A stretch of DNA of 64,000 nucleotides, taken from contig NZ_JARJBB010000013.1 in assembly GCF_029269835.1 (NCBI RefSeq), positions 62,001 to 126,000 of the forward strand, read 5' to 3'. The translations under genes were made by a program, and so were the position numbers. Position 1 is the stretch's first letter. Each line of letters opens with the position of its first letter. Below are positions 26,068-33,991 of the stretch, piece after piece. The DNA is from Streptomyces tropicalis (lineage in GTDB: Bacteria; Actinomycetota; Actinomycetes; Streptomycetales; Streptomycetaceae). The notes under the pieces are model-generated. The model was not told the origin of the DNA and did no database searches. It saw only the letters and a list, made by a program, of their open reading frames with translations.

Positions 26068-28047
26068 ATGACCTCCGTCCTCGCCCCCGCCCCGGCCGGC
26101 CGGGCCGCACCCGGCGCCGCCGGCGGCGCGCCCCGGCGCCGCACCCGCGTCCTCGCGCTGCCCGAGGCGCGCTGGGCGGCCGCGGCCACCGTGTGCTTCC
26201 TGCTGGCGCTGCCGCTGCACCTGACCGGCGCCCCGTCCTGGACGTGGGGCCCCCTGTACGCGCTCACGTACGCGTGCGGCGGCTGGGAGCCGGGCCTCGC
26301 CGGACTGCGGGCGCTGCGCGAACGCACCCTGGACGTCGACCTGCTGATGGTCGTCGCCGCGCTGGGTGCGGCGGCGATCGGGCAGGTCACGGACGGCGCC
26401 CTGCTCATCGTCATCTTCGCCACCTCCGGCGCTTTGGAGGCGCTGGCCACGGCACGCACCGCCGACTCCGTCCGCGGGCTCCTCGATCTGGCCCCGGCCT
26501 CGGCCGCCCGGTTGCGCGCCGACGGCACCGAGGAGGCCGTCGCCGTCGCGGAGCTGGCCGTCGGCGACACCGTCCTCGTACGGCCCGGTGAGCGCGTCGG
26601 CGCCGACGGACGGGTCCTCTCCGGTGCGAGCGACGTCGACCAGGCCACCGTCACCGGCGAGCCGCTGCCCGTGGCCAAGGAACCCGGCGACGAGGTCTTC
26701 GCCGGCACCCTGAACGGCACCGGCGCCCTCCGCGTCCGGGTCGGGCGGGACCCGTCCGACACGGTGATCGCCCGCATCGTGCGCATGGTGCAGGAGGCGT
26801 CGGCGACGAAGGCGCCCACCCAGTTGTTCGTCGAGCGGGTCGAACAGCGGTACGCGCTCGGCATGGTGGCGGCGACCCTCGCCGTGTTCCTGGTTCCGCT
26901 GTCCCTCGGGGCGCCGCTCGACGGCGCGCTGCTGCGGGCCATGACGTTCATGATCGTGGCCTCGCCGTGCGCCGTGGTCCTGGCCACCATGCCGCCCCTG
27001 CTGGCCGCCGTCGCCATCGCGGGACGGCACGGAGTGCTGGTCAAGTCCGCGGTGGTGATGGAGCGGCTCGGGCAGGTCGACGCGGTGGCACTGGACAAGA
27101 CCGGCACGCTGACCGAGGGGACGCCGCGGGTGGCCGACGTGCGCCCGTGCCCCGGATCCGGCGTGGACGAAGGCACGTTGCTGACGCTGGCGGCCGCCGC
27201 GGAGCATGCCGCCGAGCACCCGCTGGCGCGGGCCGTCGTCGCCGCGGCGCGGGAGCGCGGGCTCGCCCTGCCCCCCGCGGAGGACTTCGCCGCCACGCCC
27301 GGCGTCGGCGTGACGGCGACCGTCGGGGACCGCACGGTCGCCGTGGGGGCCCCGGCGCGGCTGCTGCCCGCGGGCGCAGGCGCGGGTACGGCGCTGGCCG
27401 ACGCGATCGCCGGGGAGCTGGAGGAGGGCGGCCGGACGGCCGTCGTGGTCGTGGTGGACGGAGAGCCGGCGGGGGTGCTCGGCGTCGCGGACCGGCTGCG
27501 TCCGGGCGCGGCCGCGACGGTGTCCGCGCTGGCGTCGCTCACCGGGTCCCGGCCGCTGCTGCTCACCGGCGACAACCCGCGGGCCGCCGCGCGGCTCGCC
27601 GCCGAGGCGGGCGTCGAGGAGGTGCGGGCCGGACTGCTGCCGCAGGAGAAGGCGGCCGCGGTACGGGAGTTGGCGGCGGCGGGCCGCAGGGTGCTGGTGG
27701 TCGGCGACGGCGTCAACGACGCGCCGGCACTGGCCGCCGCGCACACCGGGGTCGCCCTCGGCAAAGTCGGCTCGGACCTGGCGGTGGAGACCGCCGACGC
27801 GGTGGTCGTCCGCGACGAGCTTGCTACCGTTCCCGCTGTGATCTCCCTGTCGCGCCGGGCCCGCAGGCTCGTCGTCGGCAACCTCGTCGTCGCCGGCGTG
27901 TTCATCGCCGGGCTGGTCGTCTGGGACCTCGCCGGCACCCTGCCGCTGCCGCTGGGCGTGGCGGGCCACGAGGGCTCCACCGTCGTCGTCGGCCTCAACG
28001 GGCTGCGGCTGCTGCGCGAGGCGGCCTGGAAGCGGGCCGCCGGATGA
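26068..28047 (+). CDS. P1B-4-type metal-transporting ATPase (Co2+/Ni2+/Fe2+ exporter, CtpD/CoaT-like)
   Basis: 659 residues in the inner membrane. Actuator TGEP at 196-199, transport-site SPC at 299-301 (rather than CPC), phosphorylation site ALDKTGTLTEG with Asp343, HP motif in AAEHPLARAV, hinge GDGVNDAPAL, and HEGST in the last membrane helix; SPC plus HEGxT defines P1B-4 pumps for Co, Ni or Fe. There is no N-terminal metal-binding domain. ATG 26068 was chosen (AAGGA upstream); a GTG at 25993 would put 75 bases of the operator-promoter region into the coding sequence. The next gene overlaps by ATGA. Confidence 0.93.
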   Translation: MTSVLAPAPAGRAAPGAAGGAPRRRTRVLALPEARWAAAATVCFLLALPLHLTGAPSWTWGPLYALTYACGGWEPGLAGLRALRERTLDVDLLMVVAALGAAAIGQVTDGALLIVIFATSGALEALATARTADSVRGLLDLAPASAARLRADGTEEAVAVAELAVGDTVLVRPGERVGADGRVLSGASDVDQATVTGEPLPVAKEPGDEVFAGTLNGTGALRVRVGRDPSDTVIARIVRMVQEASATKAPTQLFVERVEQRYALGMVAATLAVFLVPLSLGAPLDGALLRAMTFMIVASPCAVVLATMPPLLAAVAIAGRHGVLVKSAVVMERLGQVDAVALDKTGTLTEGTPRVADVRPCPGSGVDEGTLLTLAAAAEHAAEHPLARAVVAAARERGLALPPAEDFAATPGVGVTATVGDRTVAVGAPARLLPAGAGAGTALADAIAGELEEGGRTAVVVVVDGEPAGVLGVADRLRPGAAATVSALASLTGSRPLLLTGDNPRAAARLAAEAGVEEVRAGLLPQEKAAAVRELAAAGRRVLVVGDGVNDAPALAAAHTGVALGKVGSDLAVETADAVVVRDELATVPAVISLSRRARRLVVGNLVVAGVFIAGLVVWDLAGTLPLPLGVAGHEGSTVVVGLNGLRLLREAAWKRAAG

Positions 28048-28493
28048 GCCGCCGCGCCGGCCGCGCCACGGTGCCCGCGCAGGCGGCTCCCCGGTGCACG
28101 GTCTCCGTGTGCCGGGGCTGCTGCTGCGGCACCGGCAAGATCCCCGGGGTCGACCACGCGGCCCAACTCGCCGCGCTGCGGGCCGGGCTCGGCGCCGCCG
28201 CCCAGGTCCGGGTCGTCGACTGCCTCGACGCCTGCGAGCAGGCCGACGTCGTGGTCGTGCAGCCGTCCTCGGCCGGTCGTGCCGCGGGCGGGCGCCCCGT
28301 CTGGCTCGGCCTGGTCAACGACCCGGGTGCCGTGGCCGACATCACCGCCCGGGTCGCCGCGGGCGGACCCGGCCTCGCCGACCCGCCGGAGCTCCTGGAC
28401 CTGTACGTGTTCTCCCCGTCGCGGCGGGTACGGCGGGCCGTCGAGGACCGACCGGGCCCGGGTGACGGAGCCCGGCGATCACGGCGCGCATAA
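28044..28493 (+). CDS. (2Fe-2S) ferredoxin-like, thioredoxin-fold protein
   Basis: 149 residues. Cys pattern CTVSVCRGCCCGTGK near residues 17-31 and CLDACEQADVVVVQPS about 40 residues further, the two-cysteine-pair layout of thioredoxin-fold [2Fe-2S] ferredoxins. Start overlaps the ATPase stop (ATGA), so it is translated with the pump. A role in metal handling, metal-centre protection or cofactor metabolism linked to Ni/Co is inferred from position only. The C-terminal 25 residues are Arg/Pro-rich. Confidence 0.75.
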   Translation: MSRRAGRATVPAQAAPRCTVSVCRGCCCGTGKIPGVDHAAQLAALRAGLGAAAQVRVVDCLDACEQADVVVVQPSSAGRAAGGRPVWLGLVNDPGAVADITARVAAGGPGLADPPELLDLYVFSPSRRVRRAVEDRPGPGDGARRSRRA

Positions 28494-28572
28494 GCTGGAC
28501 CCGCCCGTGACCGGTCGCGGTGCGGGCACCTGTCGGGGAAGCACGGGACCGCCGGACGGCGTGAGGAGACGC

Positions 28573-28794
28573 TTGAGCGAGCAGCAGGGCCGCGACTGGA
28601 GGGGCATGACGCCCGGGGACTTCGACCTCGACGAGCCGCTGTGCCTGGCGATCGGCGGCGGGCCCGTCGCCATACCGGCCGAACCGGACGCGTGCGGCAC
28701 GGACCCGCTGTTCGGCGACGAACCCGCGAAGCGCGCGGCACACCGGGTGCGCCGCACCGCTCCCCCGGCCGTCCGGCAGGACCGCCTGTTCTGA
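28573..28794 (+). CDS. Small hypothetical protein (TTG start)
   Basis: 73 residues, likely TTG start with GAGGAG four to six bases upstream, a strong site that decides the start. Acidic, with DEPLCLAIGGGPVAIPAE and a C-terminal ACGTDPLFGDEPAKRAAH part rich in Arg, resembling short actinobacterial proteins with a DPLFG motif. It follows the ferredoxin gene after 79 bases and may be on the same transcript. No function known. Confidence 0.6.
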   Translation: MSEQQGRDWRGMTPGDFDLDEPLCLAIGGGPVAIPAEPDACGTDPLFGDEPAKRAAHRVRRTAPPAVRQDRLF

Positions 28795-28812
28795 CCGGGC
28801 GCCCGGTGTGCG

Positions 28813-30438
28813 TCAGGCGAACACGCGGGTCAGGCCGGCCAGCACGTCCAGGGAGCTCGCCGGGGCGGCCCGCAGTCCGAGGTGGCCGTCGGGGCGCACC
28901 AGCACGGCCGTGGAGCCGTCGGCGGCGTACGTGGTGCGGAACTCGCCGCCGGCGTCCCGCACCACGGGCAGCAGCAGCTCTCCGGCGTCGGCGCCGGGGG
29001 CCAGGACGGCGTAGCAGGTCAGCTCGCCCCGGGCCACCCGCCGTGCCTCCTCGGCGAGTTCGTCGAAGCCCTTGAGCTGGTCGGCGGCGTCGGCGTGCAG
29101 CAGCAGGACGTGGCCGCGGCCGCGCAGCAGGTCGAACAGGCGCAGCGGGAAGGCGCAGAGCGCGTCGCGCAGTCCTCCGCAGTCGGGGGCCCGGTCGCCG
29201 GCGACCGGGCCCGGCCCGGCCGCGCCCGGCTCGACGACGGGGCTGTCGCGGTAGGCGACCAGCAGTTGGGCCTCCCGCAGCAGCACGGTCGCGGGGTCGT
29301 CGGGATCGGCCTGCACGCCCTGTCCGGCATGGCGCACGGTCCGGCCGACGACCTCCTCCCCGACCGGCCGGCGTTCGGCGTCGTAGCTCTCCAGCAGCCG
29401 CGGCTGCGCCACGCCCCGGACGGCGAGGGCCAGTTTCCAGGCGAGGTTGCGGGCGTCCTGGATGCCGGTGTTCATGCCCTGGGCGCCGGTCGGCGGGTGG
29501 ATGTGCGCCGCGTCGCCGGCCACGAACACCCGGCCCTCGGCGTAGCGGTCGACGATGCGGTGGCTGATCCGGAAGACCGACGACCACCGCAGGGCCGACG
29601 CGGTCACGGGCCGGGGCGCCAGCCGGTCTAGCACCCCCGCGACGGCCTCGATGCCCGGGGCCGGGCCTCCGTCCGGTCCGTGGGCGGCACCGTCGTCCTC
29701 CCCGCGCCCCGCCGTGCCGTCGCCGGCCGGGTCCCGGGGGACGAGCGTGGACACGCGGTAGCGGGAGCGGCCGGGCAGCGGGATGCAGACGAGCAGGTCG
29801 TCCAGGGTGCCGTCCTCGGCCAGGTGCAGCGAGCGCACCGCGTACCCCGGCGGCAGGTCCCAGTCGAGTTCGACGTCGGCGAGCATGTACTCGTCGGGGA
29901 AGGCGCCGCCGGAGAAGGACAGGCCGAGCTGTCTGCGCACGGCGCTGTGCGCGCCGTCGCAGCCCACGAGGAACTCCGACCTGACCTCCGACTCCCGTCC
30001 CGGGGCGGTGCGGAGCAGGCTGGTGACGCCGTGCGCGTCCTGGGTGAAGGACAGCAGCTCGCAGCCCCGTTCGACGGGCAGCCCGTAGCCGTCGAGGGCC
30101 TCCTCCAGGACGCGTTCGGTCTCGTACTGCGGGAGCGCCGCGAAGCCGTACGGCACCTGCGGCGGCAGTGTGAGCTCGATCCGCGCCTCCTCGGCGCCGT
30201 TGGCGTACACGAGCTGGCCGCGCAGCGGCAGCGCGGCGTCGAGGGCGGCCCGTACGACCCCCATGTGGTCCCAGATCTCCAGGGTGCGCGGCTGGACGCC
30301 CACGGCCCTGGCGTACGGCAGCCGCTCGGGGAGCCGGTCCACCAGCCGGCAGGCGACGCCGTGACGCCGGAGTTCGAGGGCCGCGGTCAGCCCCACGGGG
30401 CCCGCCCCGACGACCAGGACTCGGGTGTCGTCGCTCAT
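28813..30438 (-). CDS. FAD-dependent aromatic-type monooxygenase (PheA/TfdB, Rox-like)
   Basis: 541 residues. Class A flavoprotein hydroxylase: N-terminal Rossmann VVGAGPVGLTAALEL, DG motif GCDGAHSAVRRQLG, second FAD motif GDAAHIHPPTGAQGMN followed by GIQDARNLAWKL, and a C-terminal thioredoxin-like domain as in phenol hydroxylases and rifampicin monooxygenases. Cytosolic. ATG 30438 has a GGAGG six bases upstream, ideal. Could modify an aromatic antibiotic or a polyketide; neither is proven. It stands 150 bases beyond the RsbW-like gene on the same strand, so joint transcription with that operon is possible. Confidence 0.9.
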   Translation of the reverse strand: MSDDTRVLVVGAGPVGLTAALELRRHGVACRLVDRLPERLPYARAVGVQPRTLEIWDHMGVVRAALDAALPLRGQLVYANGAEEARIELTLPPQVPYGFAALPQYETERVLEEALDGYGLPVERGCELLSFTQDAHGVTSLLRTAPGRESEVRSEFLVGCDGAHSAVRRQLGLSFSGGAFPDEYMLADVELDWDLPPGYAVRSLHLAEDGTLDDLLVCIPLPGRSRYRVSTLVPRDPAGDGTAGRGEDDGAAHGPDGGPAPGIEAVAGVLDRLAPRPVTASALRWSSVFRISHRIVDRYAEGRVFVAGDAAHIHPPTGAQGMNTGIQDARNLAWKLALAVRGVAQPRLLESYDAERRPVGEEVVGRTVRHAGQGVQADPDDPATVLLREAQLLVAYRDSPVVEPGAAGPGPVAGDRAPDCGGLRDALCAFPLRLFDLLRGRGHVLLLHADAADQLKGFDELAEEARRVARGELTCYAVLAPGADAGELLLPVVRDAGGEFRTTYAADGSTAVLVRPDGHLGLRAAPASSLDVLAGLTRVFA

Positions 30439-30590
30439 GTTCGTCCTCCCGGCATGCCCGCGTGCGGAGGGTGGGCGCGTCCGGGCGGCGCCCCGCGACC
30501 GGTCCCCGGGCCTTGATCCGCTTCCCGTCCCATGGTCCCGCCGCGGCGGGGCGACGGCCACCGCACGGAGGTGCCCGGCCCGGGCCGGGG

Positions 30591-31031
30591 TCAGTCCGTC
30601 AGGCCGATCACGGCCCGCACCCACTTGCCGGCCTGCTCGGGACTGCTGTCCATGCTCCGGCACAGCGCCTTGACGATCTCCAGGCCGTGCTGGCCGACCC
30701 GGTCCGGGTCGGCCAGCCCTGCCACGGGGAGCACGGGGCTGGGGTCCCAGACGGCGACCGTCAGGGAGCCGGGGTGCGCCTCCAGCCGGACCAGGCAGGA
30801 GCCGGGCGCGTACTTGAAGGCGTTCGTGACCAGCTCGCTGACGACGATCTGGGCGGTGGCGACGGCCCTGCGGGACACGACGGCACCGCGGAAGGACTGG
30901 AGGTGGTGCAGGAAGGCCCGCACGAAGTCCCGCGCGTCGGAGATCAGCCCGGAGCCGCCTCGGGTGTCGTAGGCGGCGGCCGCCCGGACCGGCGTCGCCG
31001 CGCCGCCGTGGCTGTCGGCTACCTGGTGCAT
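30591..31031 (-). CDS. RsbW-like anti-sigma factor / serine kinase (GHKL ATPase)
   Basis: 146 residues. N-box SELVTNAFKYAPG, a G1 box WDPSPVLP (the usual DxGxG is degraded) and G2-like GLADPDRVGQHGLEIVKAL. Size and layout fit the small Streptomyces RsbW-like ATPase family. It closes an operon: STAS protein (33821-33318), PAS-GAF-SpoIIE phosphatase (33310-31097), then this kinase, so all three parts of a partner switch lie together. No sigma factor is adjacent. Confidence 0.82.
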   Translation of the reverse strand: MHQVADSHGGAATPVRAAAAYDTRGGSGLISDARDFVRAFLHHLQSFRGAVVSRRAVATAQIVVSELVTNAFKYAPGSCLVRLEAHPGSLTVAVWDPSPVLPVAGLADPDRVGQHGLEIVKALCRSMDSSPEQAGKWVRAVIGLTD

Positions 31032-31096
31032 GTGCGTGCGTCCCGCCCCTTCGTCGTCGGCCCTGTTCCCCGCCCGCCGGGCCGCGCCCTGCCCGC

Positions 31097-33310
31097 TCAC
31101 GTGCCGGTGATGACCAGGACGGCCTGGTCGTCGTCGACGCCGCCGCCACCGGTGTACGACCACACGTCGGCGGTGACGGCCTTCAGTACGTCGTGCGCGG
31201 CCGGTGTGTTCGGCGCGGACGCCAGGGCGCGGGCGAGTCGGGCCTCGCCGTACTGCCCGGAGCCCGTCCCGGCGTGGCACTCGGTGATGCCGTCGGTGTA
31301 CAGCAGCAGGCTCTCGTGCGGGCGCAGCACCACCCGGCAGGCGTTCGGCCTGGGGTCGATGCCGGCCCCGAGCAGGCTGCCGGAGGCGTCGACGGCGCGC
31401 ACGGTGTGGCCGGCGTCCAGCAGCAGCGGAGGGGTGTGCCCGGCCCGTACGAGGTCGATGGCCAGCCCGTCGGCGGTCGGGGTGCACCGGCCGTAGACGA
31501 GGGTGACGAAGCCGCTGCCGTGGCCCCGGGGCCGGTCCATGAGGGCCCGGTCGACGGCCCGGACGACGTCGACGGGGCCGGGCAGCAGCGGGGCGACGGC
31601 GCGTGCGGTGTGACGCACCAGCGCGGTGGTCGTCGCGGCGAGCGCACCGCGGCCGCAGACGTCGCCGAGCAGGAACGCCCAGCTCCCGTCGGACAGCGGG
31701 AAGACGTCGTAGAAGTCGCCGCCGATCTCCAGTCCCTCGCCCGCGGGGTGGTAGTGCGCGGCGAGTTCGGCGCCGGGGACGGCGGGCAGGTCCGGCAGCA
31801 GCAGGCCGGTCTGCAGATCGCGGGCGAGGGTGACGCGCTGGGTGTACTGGCGGGCGTTGCGGGCGGCGGAGGCGGCACGGCGGGCCAGCTCCTCGGCGAG
31901 GGCCACCTTGTGTCCGTCGAAGACGGCGTCGCCGGTGGACAACAGGGTGAGCGCGCCGAAGGTGCGGCCCCGGTCGGCGAGGGGGATGCACACGTAGCCG
32001 GTGACACCGAGCGCGTCCCAGGGGCCCGGTCCGGTCGGTGCGCGGCGGGCCACCTCGGTGACCCCGGAGGCAAGGACGCGGGCGACGGCCTCGTCCTCCC
32101 CGGCGTCGTGGACCGGGGTGTGGGAGGCGAGGAGGACGCCCTGCCGCGGGGTGGGGGCGGCCGTGGCGACCCGCTGGAGGCGTCCGGCCTCGACGAGGTC
32201 GACGGCGGCCAGCGGCGCGAGGGTGGGGGTGCACAGGGTCGCCAGGCGGTGCAGGATCTGCCCCTCGTCCAGGTCGGCGGCCAGGGCGTTGCTCGCGGAC
32301 AGCAGGAAGGCGAGGTCGTCGCGGGCCGCCTTCTCCCGGGCGTCGGCGGCCCGGCGGGCCCGCTCCGCCCGGTGCCGCTCCACCGCGAGGGCGGCGGTGT
32401 CGGCGAAGACGCGGGCGAGGGCGAGGTCGGTGTCGTGCGGGGCGCGCGGTGTGCGGTGGTACATCGCGAAGGTGCCGAGCAGCCGGCCGTCGCGGGCCGT
32501 CACCGGTGTCGACCAGCAGGCGGCGACGCCGGCCCGCGCGGCCAGGTCGCGGAAGTCGCTCCACAGCGGGTCGGTGGCGATGTCGGTGACGACGACGGTC
32601 TGCCGCCGGACGGCCGCCGTGCCGCAGGAGCCGACCCCCTCGCCGGTGGCGATGCCGTCGATGGCCCGGTTGTAGAAGCCGGGCAGGCTCGGGGCCGCGC
32701 CGTGCCGCAGGTGCCGTCCGTCCTCGTCGGCCAGCAGCACCGAGACGATCACGTCCGGGGACAGCTCCTCGATGGCGCGGCACATGCCGTCCAGCACCTC
32801 GTCGAGCGGCGCCTGGCGGGCGATCTGCTCCAGCAGCACCCGGTGCTCGGCGGCGAGCCGCTGCGCGTGCTTGGTCCGGGTGGTCTCCACCCCGATCATG
32901 CGGACGCCGGTGACGTTGCCGCCGGCGTCGCGACGGGCTTCGTAGGTGAAGTCGACGAATATCTCGCGGGCGTCGGTGCCGGTGCCGAGCACGACGCGGG
33001 CGTCGCGGCCCACATGGCGCTCACCGGTGCGGTAGACGCGGTCGAGCAGGGTGAGGAAGCCCTGGGCCGCCAGCTCCGGCAGCAGTTCGGCGAGGGGGAC
33101 GCCGGTGCGTTCGCGGTCGCCGCCGATCGCGGCGAAGAACGCCGGGTTCGCCGTCTCCAGCACGTGGGCGGGTCCCGCCAGGGACGCGAAGAGCGCCGTG
33201 GACCGGCCGAAGAGCAGCGAGAGGTCGCCCTCGGCGGCGGAAGCCGGGCCGGTCCGTCCGCCGGACCGTCCGGCGGCGGGTGCCGGCCGCTGTTCGGGAT
33301 CGGCCGTCAT
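31097..33310 (-). CDS. PAS-GAF-GAF-SpoIIE (PP2C) phosphatase
   Basis: About 737 residues. PAS 60-150 (ETANPAFFAAIGG), GAF 175-320, GAF 355-490, PP2C 510-735 with IGGDFYDVFPL, LGDVCGRGALA, YTDGITECHAG and VDDDQAVLVITG. ATG 33310 has GGGGGAG upstream at 11 bases; frames reaching 33373 are a Ser/Arg-rich extension. Only seven bases separate it from the STAS gene, so the two are co-translated; that STAS protein is its most likely substrate. Confidence 0.88.
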   Translation of the reverse strand: MTADPEQRPAPAAGRSGGRTGPASAAEGDLSLLFGRSTALFASLAGPAHVLETANPAFFAAIGGDRERTGVPLAELLPELAAQGFLTLLDRVYRTGERHVGRDARVVLGTGTDAREIFVDFTYEARRDAGGNVTGVRMIGVETTRTKHAQRLAAEHRVLLEQIARQAPLDEVLDGMCRAIEELSPDVIVSVLLADEDGRHLRHGAAPSLPGFYNRAIDGIATGEGVGSCGTAAVRRQTVVVTDIATDPLWSDFRDLAARAGVAACWSTPVTARDGRLLGTFAMYHRTPRAPHDTDLALARVFADTAALAVERHRAERARRAADAREKAARDDLAFLLSASNALAADLDEGQILHRLATLCTPTLAPLAAVDLVEAGRLQRVATAAPTPRQGVLLASHTPVHDAGEDEAVARVLASGVTEVARRAPTGPGPWDALGVTGYVCIPLADRGRTFGALTLLSTGDAVFDGHKVALAEELARRAASAARNARQYTQRVTLARDLQTGLLLPDLPAVPGAELAAHYHPAGEGLEIGGDFYDVFPLSDGSWAFLLGDVCGRGALAATTTALVRHTARAVAPLLPGPVDVVRAVDRALMDRPRGHGSGFVTLVYGRCTPTADGLAIDLVRAGHTPPLLLDAGHTVRAVDASGSLLGAGIDPRPNACRVVLRPHESLLLYTDGITECHAGTGSGQYGEARLARALASAPNTPAAHDVLKAVTADVWSYTGGGGVDDDQAVLVITGT

Positions 33311-33317
33311 CCCTGTC

Positions 33318-33821
33318 TCATCTCCCCCGCGCTGCGCGAGCGCACCCGAACGGTGCGTTCTCCGGGAAATCATGCCCTACCGGTCTGATCAGCGCCTCAT
33401 CCACGGTCGGGTACACCGCGAAGGCCCCGTCCAGTCCGGTCAGCGACAGCACGCGGCGCATGGCGGGCGGTGCGGCCGCGATCCGCAGCACTCCGCCGGA
33501 CGGGCGCAGCCGCTGATACAAGCGTACGAGGCTGCTCATGCCGGAGGAATCGCAGAAGTGCAGCCGGGAGCAGTCGGCCACGACGACGGGCGGCGCGCCT
33601 GCGGCGGTGCCGTCCCCGCCCTCGGCGGCGCGGAGGCCGTTCCGCCCTGCGGCGCGGGGGCCGGTCCCGCCGCCGGACGGGAAGCCGGGCTGCCCGTCGC
33701 CCGGAAGGCCCGGGACGGCGTCGGCGGCCTCGTCGAGCTGCACCACGCTCTCGTGGTCCAGGTGCCCCCTCAGCCCGAGCACCGGAAAGGGACCCGAGCG
33801 GTCCACCGCCACCTCGAACAC
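33318..33821 (-). CDS. STAS-domain anti-anti-sigma factor with a large Gly/Pro-rich insertion
   Basis: About 167 residues from GTG 33821. The STAS fold is split: first half VAVDRSGPFPVLGLRGHLDHESVVQL, then an extra segment of about 38 residues rich in Gly, Pro and Arg, then VVVADCSRLHFCDSSGMSSLVRLYQ with the phospho-acceptor pattern DSSG. The tail (PENAPFGCARAARGR) is basic. It is the substrate candidate for the phosphatase immediately downstream. A GTG 9 bases further in is an alternative start. Confidence 0.82.
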   Translation of the reverse strand: MFEVAVDRSGPFPVLGLRGHLDHESVVQLDEAADAVPGLPGDGQPGFPSGGGTGPRAAGRNGLRAAEGGDGTAAGAPPVVVADCSRLHFCDSSGMSSLVRLYQRLRPSGGVLRIAAAPPAMRRVLSLTGLDGAFAVYPTVDEALIRPVGHDFPENAPFGCARAARGR

Positions 33822-33991
33822 CCGCGTCGCACCCTTCCTCGAACAGCCCCTGGCAGGCTGCCACCCTGCCAGACGCACCGGGACCGTCCGCAGCCGGTAC
33901 CGCCAGCGGGGGCGGCGCCACGGGGAGGGAGGGCGGTGGGGGCGGGTGAGGCGGTCCGGCGGCGGGCGGGGGCGGTGGCCCGGCGACGCGG

